Shown here: positions 55,205 to 64,000 of the stretch, one piece after another
Layout: each line of letters opens with the position of its first letter
Position numbering within the stretch: the first letter of the stretch is position 1
Notes under the pieces: generated by a model
The model's database searches: none
What the model was told of the DNA's origin: nothing
What the model saw: the letters and a program-made list of their open reading frames with translations, nothing else
Assembly: GCA_022577435.1 (NCBI GenBank)
Contig: JAKOON010000008.1
Span: 186,001-250,000, forward strand
Length of the DNA: 64,000 nucleotides
DNA from: Embiotoca jacksoni
Lineage: Eukaryota > Chordata > Actinopteri > Embiotocidae
Direction of reading: 5' to 3'
Translations under genes and position numbers: made by a program

Positions 55205-55450
55205 AGATGACCATGTTTTTTCATACATTTTTCTCCTTAATTTTAAACACTGAAGTCTATCACCATCTCCCTGGCTACCTGCAGCTTTTTCCTCAGCAGC
55301 AGTGGTGTATGCTGTTGAATGCGCAAGAGAAATCAGACCCATATGATTATCACAGTGGCATTAGCGCCATCCACGGGACGGTGCTTGTTGCAGCAGGTAG
55401 ATGATGGTGTCGTTCACTACCACGAGGCGGGTATGCAAATTACCGAGTGG
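55205..55450 (-). pseudogene. Short LINE RT fragment
   Basis: The minus strand near 55440-55370 reads VNDTIIYLLQQA with an upstream LHTRL, like the (V/D)D(T/A)IIYLL segment of LINE reverse transcriptases. Too short and decayed for a family call. Confidence 0.4.
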
Positions 55451-58400
55451 TGATTTCACCTCCAAAATCTGTGCAGGCCTTTCTCACCTCAATACAATTC
55501 AGTCTTTATGACTGTACTATTTAAAACAAACTGGGAAAAAAAATGACCTTTGAGAGAATGTTCTATGGAGTGAAAAGTTGAAAGTTGAACTGTTTGGAAC
55601 ATAGAAGTCCTATTACATCTGGAATATACCAAACATAGATTTCCACAACAGCAACATTATACACAGAAGGAGGTGGCAGAGGTGGAAATGCACTGTTTTA
55701 AGAGACAGTTTAGAGAAAAATGAATGCTGCTCTCTGACCTAAAATTCTGAAGAGGACATCCGATCATCATTCTGTACATTGAAGCTCAAGTTCAACTGGG
55801 TTGCAAGAAAATGATCTCAAGCAAAGAAGTAAATCCATCTGTAAATGGATTAAAAGGAATACAATTTGTCATCAAAGTCCAAAATCCTGTTGCATGTCCT
55901 GAAATAAACAGTTTATGTACGCAAACTCTCCAATGAGGTGGCTCTAAAACAGGTCTGCATAGAAGAGTAGGCCAACTGTCCACCACAACTTTGTCAAAGA
56001 CTGACCTACAAATATCAGAAGTATTTAGTTGCAGTTGTTGTCACTAAAGGTGGAACAGCTATTCATTTAATGGGGGGCAATAACTCCTCGATATTGGGTA
56101 ACCTTTTTCCTTCAATAAACTATTGTTTTTCTCAGCACTCTACACCAATGTGGAATATCCCACATTTTCAAATTTGCAAGAGACCACCTTACTTTGGCAC
56201 TTCGACTAAGAAAGGCATCACATTGCTGAAATTTTTCTTGAAAATAAAATCTTGGTTTCATTCTCCTACCTCATCTAAAAGTACAGCTTTAAGGGACACT
56301 CTCCTCAATATAGTCATTGATTTGAGCACAGAGTCCACATCAAATTTCACTGCTGCGTTGTGTGTTCGTGGCAGTCGTGGTTCTCATTTCAGCATCCATG
56401 TTAAAGGGTTAGAGCCGCCACCCAGCGTGAGACATGTGTGACGCCTTGCTCTATAAGCGTGTCATAGAGTTTTGGCATCTTGCCTATTTTTGTGGTATTC
56501 CCATCAAAAAGAAACAGAAAAAAGATCTGTAGATAGGGATATTGACATGGACTTAGCAGCAACATTACAATAAACTGACACCTTTCATTTTATTTTCAAT
56601 CTCAGTTCTATATCTGAAAACAGATATTATATCTTTTACCATTCTACCACTGCATGTGGAGACAATGGTGTGTCTTATACAGTATAACCGGAACTCAGTA
56701 TAGAACAACCCAGTGTTATAATTATTCAAAGTGTATGTCAATAATTTAATTTGACAGTTTTCTCTCTCTCTCTCTGTCTCTCTCTCTCTCTCAATTTCAA
56801 TCAAATTCAATTTGCTTTATTGGCATGAATTTTAGGTTAAAATATTGCAAAAGCATTAGAGATTGCAGTAGATGGTATGGAGGTTAATATGGTCCATCAA
56901 TTTTATATAGTGTTGATACACTATTATACAAAAATATACATGTACCATCAACACCATAATAATGATTATGGTGATGATGTTACCTAAAAGTACTAAATAT
57001 ATGTTACCAAAAATGACTAAATATGCCACAGCCCCACCAACAATAGTTTTTACCAGCCACCACGGCTTTTCCTCCTAACAACTCCTTTAACAGCTCATTA
57101 ATTTTATTGTCCTTGCTTAAACAAACAAATCCCTTATTAGTATGCATTAAGGCATTTTTTTATTTTGCCCAGAACACTATTGTTTTTGTTTCAATAGGTG
57201 TCACGCTTCCAGCCATTGCTTAAGTATCTATATCTTCCATTATAATGTACACCGAGAGGGACATGTTTGTAAATCTGGAAGCTTTTTAGTACAATAGAGT
57301 ATATGTGGATTAGGCCTATCTATCACAAAGACATTCTGTTATTTTAAGTCTTTATGGGATTTCATAATGTGTGTACATATGTGTGTGTATGTGTGAGAGA
57401 GAGACACCGTTTCCTGTTGATACTACTCCACACATCCCCAGTTCCATTTCCATTGTAATTCCTTTAATTAAAGTAATTTTATTCACAGGCACACAACCGG
57501 CACAGGCTACTTTCCATTAGCCTTCTGAGTGGACGCTTCGTTCAGTGTGAGAACGTGCACTGGAGCTGCTTCCTATGAAGCGCACAATACTATTTTCATC
57601 TCCCAGCTGAGTTTGTTGTGTGTTTTGAATTTATTAATCATTGATTTTAATGTGCTGCCTCTTGACAGTGGCAGCTACCCACGCATTAATTAATTTCTGT
57701 TTCCTAGCCTTACAAAATGGCATTTAAAAAACAATGAGAGGTCGGCTGGTGTTTCCTCTGACCTATAAATGGAAGGCGTCAAAAACCAAAATGTCAAAAT
57801 TTGCTTTTATTTGTTCTCTTGGCAGATTTTATTGCCTCCTTTTATTTGATAGAGCAAGATAGGAATGAGGTTATTTTAGGTCTGTTGAAATGATGTGTAA
57901 ATACAGTTGTGTCACCTTTAATATTCTGCTCATCGCTTTGGGAGGTTGTGAAATGCAATAATGTCTCTTTTGTTAGGCATGTTTCCCAGAGTGCACCTGC
58001 TTTGCATACAGCATCTGCCAAGAGCACTTTCAAAGGAACTGTGGGTCTTAAGTTGAGGATAAAGGTGCATTGCCATCAACAATAGGTAGTCAGTGTTTAT
58101 CCTTTGAGGTCTTAAACAACTATGTGTACAAAGATTTGCCTTCTGTGAATTTGAGGAAATAGAAAAGGGGAGATTAGATCTTAAATTAAGCATATTGTAC
58201 TGGAATTTGAATGAAGTTGGGATTTGAATGTATTTATGGAAGTATATTATTTTTTTTTATTTATTGAGCAGACCTGAATTGTTCATCCATTTAAATGAGT
58301 GACTGGTCTGTGTGTTGGAAGAGATAAAAGCTCGCTCTCATAATCCTTATTGACACTCAGGGATGCGTAAAGACAGCTATTGGTAAATCCCTGCAGTTCC

Positions 58401-60812
58401 CTGCCCCACAAAAAAGGCCTCTTCCCTATTTTCACTGGATTGTTTAAAGCTAAAGATTTCCTGAGAGATTGCCATCAATAGATTGATTTGCAGATGTTGT
58501 GAGAGCAACAACTTCCCAAACTGGGTTTTAATATATTTTGCATTTCTGCATGTGTGTTTGTGGGGGCACTGTGGTAATGCTGTGTGTGCATTCAACCTCC
58601 GAGTGATGGGGAGTTGTTCAATGCTTATCGCATGCTTCAAAAGGCATTCCTGCTATAATTAAAAAAAAAAGTAAACAACCACCATTGTAACCTTCTAAGC
58701 ATTAAGTGGGAGCTCTGTGAAGCTTTGGCACAAAACCACGAACAGTGCAGACAGCTGCAGAAGATAATACACTCACTCCTCTTGGTTCACCTCTATGATA
58801 CTCAAAGCAGCTGTAATGTTGGGAGAAAAGAGGTAAATACATACTGTGTGCTATTGATAGCATTAGCTGTGTGCAATTGGTAGACCAGCATTTGCCACCA
58901 GTTACTGCAGCACACACAACAAATTGTTGTGGCCAAAAATGTGTTAGTCGATTATTTGAAATCGAGAGTGATCTTATCTGAGTGTGTGGACTGCCCATGT
59001 AAAACCTATGTGTGGGAAATGCTGTCTCACTGCAGCTGATGAGATTTACTCCTGCATAAATGTAGTATGGTTAAGCCTTTCAAACATTTTAAACGTATCA
59101 GTGTGGATGCAGCCTGGTTAGCAAAATGGGTTAGCAAAAGACAAGACCTCTTTCAAAACTAGATTGTATTGTAGCAATTTGGTCTGTGTCATAAAAGTAT
59201 TGAAGTTGGGCACACAGTCCTAGCAGGAACCATTTTTAAAAACAGCAGTAAAATAATCAGCCATATTGGTGTGACACGCAGGAACGATCGCATATCCACA
59301 TCTAATCCTCTACGCCCTGTGTGAATGCTGAGCTGCATCCTCTTTAATACAGTTGCGAGACTTCTGGCTAAGCTTAATAACAAAGTCAAAATAATAACTG
59401 CACTGTTTGACATGCTCAATTAAAGCCTTGTGTAGAAATAAGTCAGTGTTTTGAAGAGAGATAGTTCCCACTATTAGTGTAGCCAGGAACCCCCTAAAGC
59501 TGCTTGTACCCCCCCCCCCCCCTCCCACCACCCACCCCACTGTCTCACTGTCCTCCCCGTTATAGCCTCCTTTTCCTCTTCCTGGCCTCTGAAGGAAAAG
59601 AATGATCCATTAATCAATAGCAATCGTTGAGACCCCCCCCCCCCCACACACACCCTTGTCTCCTGCCTCCTGCCTTGCATTGTTTTTATCTCATCTCGCA
59701 ACCCTGTTGCCATGGCACTGAAGATGGCACTTCGACCCTTGTGCTTAATGATCTCTTGGATGACAGCCTACTTGTCAGACATTCATGTCCTGTTTTGTTG
59801 AAATGTAAGACAGAAAGGAATGAGCTGCTGGTTGTAGGGGGAGGGGTGATTATTTGAACGTTTCATTCTAAGTGTAACTGGTAGTGAACATAGTGTTATG
59901 GATTATTTACCAAATTAGCTGTCTGAAACAGCTCTTTTGTTTCCTCTTCTGTGCCAGCTGAACCATATTCTTAGAGATGGACAGTCCGAAAGCCAGACAA
60001 GACAAATTACATTTGTTTCGTATTTCCTTCAGTTTTTCAGCATTACTTTAAAAATCATTTCTCTTTTCTGGCACTTCAGTGCAGGGTGAGCGATTACTGC
60101 TCATATAAATAACTGTCACTGATTTGACTAAGAGAATACTTTGTGTCATTATGAAAGCAGAAAATTGTAATTGGGAAATTGGAACACCGAAAAGAGCTGA
60201 GCGTTCAGCTCATATCCATAATCTGCTGCATTGCATGAAATCAAGGGTGTCACGTTACAATGCTTGATTTTAGTCATTGCTGTGATTGAGACAAAGGTAG
60301 TGCCTGGAGCCATCATGTGGTGCTACTAAGTAAGGGAATGTGTCATTTTATTATCTTTCCCCTGGCATCTCTGTTTTTTTCTGTGTGGAAAGCCCGTGTG
60401 AGGAGTGCACAGGGGTAGCTATCTTGGAAGACTTGGTTTTTTGACACAGTCGCTACAAATCTCTGGCAAAAAGGTAAATCATTAAAGGAATGTAACTTCA
60501 GTCTCTAATTGTAAAGGAATTAGAGACTGCCTAATGATTACAATTCCTGTGAAAGAAGATATTTGCTGGTTTGCCATTGCTGGTACTGAAGGGGTTTTGA
60601 TTACTTCTGACCTATTATTCATATGTGGCTAACTCGAGTTGATGCTTTTGTCTTGGCGTGATTTTCAACATTCCACATTTTTGGGGATTCACATTTTCAG
60701 TCAAAAAACATGGCCGTTAGATGGCCTACCATTTAAATATATGTTGAGGAAAAGGCTTTCATATGAAACTTCATATATCTACAGCGGAAGGGCCAAAAAT
60801 ATAATAATTTTC
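55451..60812. other. Long stretch without recognised genes; few repeats
   Basis: Contains a TC microsatellite (56761-56793), poly-C tracts near 59509 and 59633, and a 12-bp perfect hairpin at 60499. Otherwise it is unique-looking, unlike the repeat-packed remainder of the window. Open frames here are short, with no domain recognised. Confidence 0.4.
60499..60529. repeat. Perfect 12-bp hairpin
   Basis: CAGTCTCTAATT (60499-60510) pairs exactly with AATTAGAGACTG (60518-60529) around a 7-nt loop. Flanking GGAATGTAA and ATTACAATTCC allow partial further pairing. Confidence 0.6.
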
Positions 60813-60965
60813 AATTTATTTTTATTTTTATAGAGCTAAATCACAACAAGTCATGTCTCTGCTCTGTGATTGTCGGCCCCACCAACAGCTCATGTTTGGG
60901 CGGCCATCTGCCATTACCTATTGGCATGAGGGTAGAGCGGAGAGACAAAAGAACAGCATAGAGAA
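60813..60965. repeat. LINE 3'-tail repeat, rearranged copy E
   Basis: TTTATTTTTATAGAGCTAAATCACAAC (plus orientation) is followed by TGTCTCTGCTCTGTGATTGT and CGGCCCCACCAACAG, which is the reverse complement of the family's internal segment, so this copy carries an internal inversion. Confidence 0.5.
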
Positions 60966-60984
60966 ATAGCAAACAATTAAAACT

Positions 60985-62068
60985 GCAAGCAGTTATATGC
61001 AGGCCCTCGCATGCTGCACGTCGGGGAGCCAGTGGGCTGGGGCCATGCAACAGATCACTGCTTGTAGTTGAAAAAAAATTATTGTTCTCGTTCCTTATTC
61101 TTCATAAAAATATATTGCCTTTTTGGCAGCTTTAACATTATCAAAAATGTGAACAAATTTGGTGCCTGACTTATGTGCAGAGTTTCGTTAGGTTTGGAGC
61201 ATCCTTTGACCTTAAATATCAACTTCCCGTGTCATGGTGAAACATCAAACTTTGTCGCATCGCCATGGCAATGCACTTTAACGAAAATGCACAAACTTCT
61301 CAATATATCATCATCAACATGTTAAGGCCATTCTGATCCAATTTGATATGGATCTGGTCAACAAGCTCAAAAAACTATGTAAAAGTATAAAAAGTGTAAT
61401 TTCCTGTTGCCAGCAAGGGACGCTATGACAATAAGCAAATATTACTATGCAGATGTCTTCAGGTTCACTATGGCTTCAGGTTCACTGTTATCAAACATGT
61501 AAAGTTTGGAGGAGGAGGTCAGTCCATGTACATAAGATTTACAACAACTTTAATGTCTTGGTGAGATGCTCAAAATGGCCGCCACACCACGGGCGCACCG
61601 CTCAATGAAAACAAATTCTTTTATACAACTTTTCATCCCAGAAGTCTTAAGATAGAACAGACGAAATGACAGGTTGGTACATCAAAGTCTGTAGGAGGAG
61701 TTTGTTAAAATACAACACGTGTGAATTGCCAAAATGACCACTAAATTCAAATTGGCAGACCTCCTGTTGAGTTAAGGTCATGGTCCCAAGAGAGGTGTTA
61801 TACACATGTGCACCGAATTTCGTTAATATCAGTGAAAGCAGTCTTGAGCTCTCACGTTAGAGGGTGCTAGCGAGCTATTTTGAGACACCTATGGCCAAAA
61901 CCTATGAAATGCTTACATTTTCACTGGGGCTGAATTTTGTGCAAGGTTTCATGAGTTTTTGACCATTTTAAATCTGCCAAAAAGGTATTTGATTTGCCAG
62001 AACAAAAAAAAGAATAATTCCTGGCATTAAATAGGGCTTTCGCGTCATTCGGTGCTCGGGCCCTAATA
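60985..62068. repeat. Helitron-like (unclassified) repeat, copy 2 (longest)
   Basis: Starts near AACTGCAAGCAGTTATATGC and ends ATTCGGTGCTCGGGCCCTAA then T. Shares AAATGGCCGCC, CAAATTCTTTT, GACCTCCTGTTGAGTT and CACCGAATTTCGT with 9185-9775, but has only a single 3' unit. Confidence 0.5.
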
Positions 62069-63666
62069 AGCCCTGGTGGTTGGTGTGGCTGAAAAACTGT
62101 TTCTGGTAACTTCTTGGGGGAAGTTTGATGTGTCATCAATTCGAGAGCACGAAGAGAAGTCAAATATAGGTCTAATTTGAGTTAAGTTAAATATAGGTCT
62201 AATTTGAGTTAAGTTAAATGTGTTAGCTTGTGTTTTGTCTCCTGAACACAGACAGGCAGCAATATGAAGCGACTTAATCCTTTCCTCTCTTACAGAGCAG
62301 AACACAATAAAAAACACACTCTGCTTTTTATCTGATTTTATCTTCTTTTGTGCCGAATAGCTTTAAAGAATCAGCATCCTCATCTTTCCACTCTTCCAAT
62401 AATGCAATAGGGTGAATGCATCCTGTGTGTCATAATATGGTACTGAAAGGTCCAATTGAATTAAACTAAAAGATCTTGAGAGAAAATGGGAAGTACACTC
62501 ACTTTTCACCTCTCATTTTGACAGCGGGAATTTCTTAAATTGACACTGAAATGGTCTGTCTAGCCGTGGCCACCCCTCCTTTACTCCCCTTACCCTGCTC
62601 CGCCTGCTCACCCTCAGCAACTCTCCACAGCCCGTTAGTGCAGTCAGATAGCATGCATATTAACAGGCTCTGGGCAAAACATGCTGAAATGGGACAGAAA
62701 TGCAGTAAATAAGATATGCATTGTATAGCGGATAGCATTTCTTCTCATCAGAGTGCCTCACTTGATTTCCTCAAATTAACTGACCTTGGCCTTTCTGTCT
62801 ACACATATACACACACACACACAGTACCTGAAAAAAAATACAAATGTTGACAAAAACAAGAAGTAGCTAGGAGTTAATAGGGTTTTAATCCAGCTCTGTA
62901 ATCACAGTTTTGTGGAACAGGGACGAATTACAAAATTCTGGCCCTATACATTCGCAGCCTCTGTTGGCCCGCTTCTTTTCAATCCATGACAGACATCCTC
63001 TTTTTTCTTACAAATACTGAGTTGTACAAATAATAAGTAGTGGTTGCTAGGGTAGTCACAACTGAACTTTTCATAGCACATTTAAACAAGTAGTGATATT
63101 CTGTCACGATCTTAAGTTTGCACATCCCTCCTTTCTCAACATACTGCAGCCTACAATTGCTTTACTATAGTTACATAAGGTTTGCTCTGAGTATCAGACT
63201 AAGACAAAGCTAAAAAAAAAACATCTTAGTTTTCTAACCTCAACATTACTGTTGCATTACTGCGTAATAAAAGCCTTAACAAAAGACTTCACTCATGTTT
63301 TAGGGTCTTTACACACTGGGGCCATGACAAATAAACAACACTTAAATGCAAAAATACTTAACAGATAGATGTTTTAACGTGATGCATTGTAGGGCACATC
63401 AGTCAGGCATGATGCAGGCAGCTGGACCAACAGGCAGACACACGATCTGAGACAGAAGGAGTTTTGTTTTGACAGGGGCCTCATTAACAAAACACTGCAT
63501 AGGATCCATGTTAAAAGTGTATGTACCCACAAAAGCTGAAAATGGCGTACGCAAAAAAATATTCAGATTCATAAAACCGTGCACATGCACTCCCTTTATA
63601 GATCACAATCCACGTGGAGATGTGCACACATGGAAAAGCCTCTACATGACCATGAGCAACCATAGA
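62069..63666. other. No recognised gene
   Basis: Unassigned DNA. A 27-bp unit (TATAGGTCTAATTTGAGTTA core) is tandemly duplicated at 62162-62215; a short CA run lies near 62811-62822. Confidence 0.4.
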
Positions 63667-63835
63667 TGGGGTGGCTGTGGCTCAGATGGTGGAGTGGGTT
63701 GCCCACTAATTGGAAGGTTGGTCGTTCGATCTCCAGCTCCTCCTCCTCCCAAGTGTCCTTGGGCAAGACACTGAACCCCAAGTTGCCTCCGATGGTGTAC
63801 CATCAATGTGTGAATACAAGTGCAGACCAATTATA
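63667..63835 (+). repeat. tRNA-derived SINE
   Basis: The head GGGGTGGCTGTGGCTCAGAT then GGTTGGTCGTTCGATCTCC gives box A and box B of a tRNA promoter, followed by GTGTCCTTGGGCAAGACACT and GAACCCCAAGTTG. It is a fish SINE family also represented at 43268. Confidence 0.75.
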
Positions 63836-63894
63836 GATGGTCAATGTAAATCAACTTATGAAAGTTTATACATATACACTTTTCTGAGACAGAA

Positions 63895-64000
63895 GGCCAA
63901 CTGGTCGGTTTTCCCTTCCCTCTGTCGGAGGTTTCTCTCCCTTAAAGAGGAGTTTTTCCCTCCTAATTTATGTGGGAATTGTTGTGTTTCTCTGTATAAT
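63895..64000 (+). repeat. LINE 3'-tail repeat, copy F (cut by window end)
   Basis: The reverse complement of the family block: CTCTGTCGGAGGTTTCTCTC, CCTTAAAGAGGAGTTTTTCC, TGTGGGAATTGTTG and TCTCTGTATAAT. It runs off the right edge. Confidence 0.65.

Overview
The window looks like a teleost fish chromosome, probably a spiny-rayed (percomorph) fish. It has spliced vertebrate genes, small exons with GT-AG introns, long TG microsatellites and a dense set of fish-type mobile elements (Tc1, hAT-type MITEs, DIRS-like, several LINEs, tRNA-derived SINEs, LTR elements). No prokaryotic, organellar or CRISPR feature is visible.

Three host genes can be supported. (1) 4138-4203, minus strand: first coding exon of the tetraspanin cd81, whose other exons lie off the left edge. 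(2) 18472-28467, minus strand: a complete six-exon gene for a BtpA-family TIM-barrel protein of 268 residues. (3) 30056-41763, plus strand: a complete cyclin E gene (ccne1-like), eleven coding exons, 434 residues, with a non-coding first exon near 29281-29482. Genes 2 and 3 stand head to head with about 0.8 kb between the BtpA start codon and the cyclin E promoter, so they may share regulatory sequence.

The rest is mostly mobile DNA. 0-18 kb: SINEs, a non-autonomous LTR element with an intact 5-bp target duplication just upstream of cd81, Tc1 and Harbinger transposase remnants, a Tc1-like element with both ends intact but a broken transposase, and a hAT-type MITE with a perfect 8-bp target duplication. 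18-28 kb (BtpA introns): a decayed DIRS-like retrotransposon and a second, opposite-strand copy of the LTR element nested inside a LINE. 30-42 kb (cyclin E introns): two adjacent MITEs, and a 2.08-kb TTAA-flanked element with 13-bp inverted ends carrying a THAP-domain reading frame and a higher-order minisatellite. 42-64 kb: LINE fragments, a solo LTR with perfect target duplication, further repeat copies and long stretches (notably 55.5-60.8 kb) where no gene is recognised.

The most interesting signals are (a) the two LTR elements, where an 11-nt sequence about 32 nt downstream of the LTR TATA box is exactly complementary to the sequence just inside the 5' LTR, the layout expected for Tf1/sushi-type self-primed reverse transcription, with a related solo LTR that predicts a co-varied primer site; and (b) the TTAA/THAP element, which resembles a Kolobok-type DNA transposon lying in a cyclin E intron. 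All family assignments come from reading translations by eye; no database search was run.
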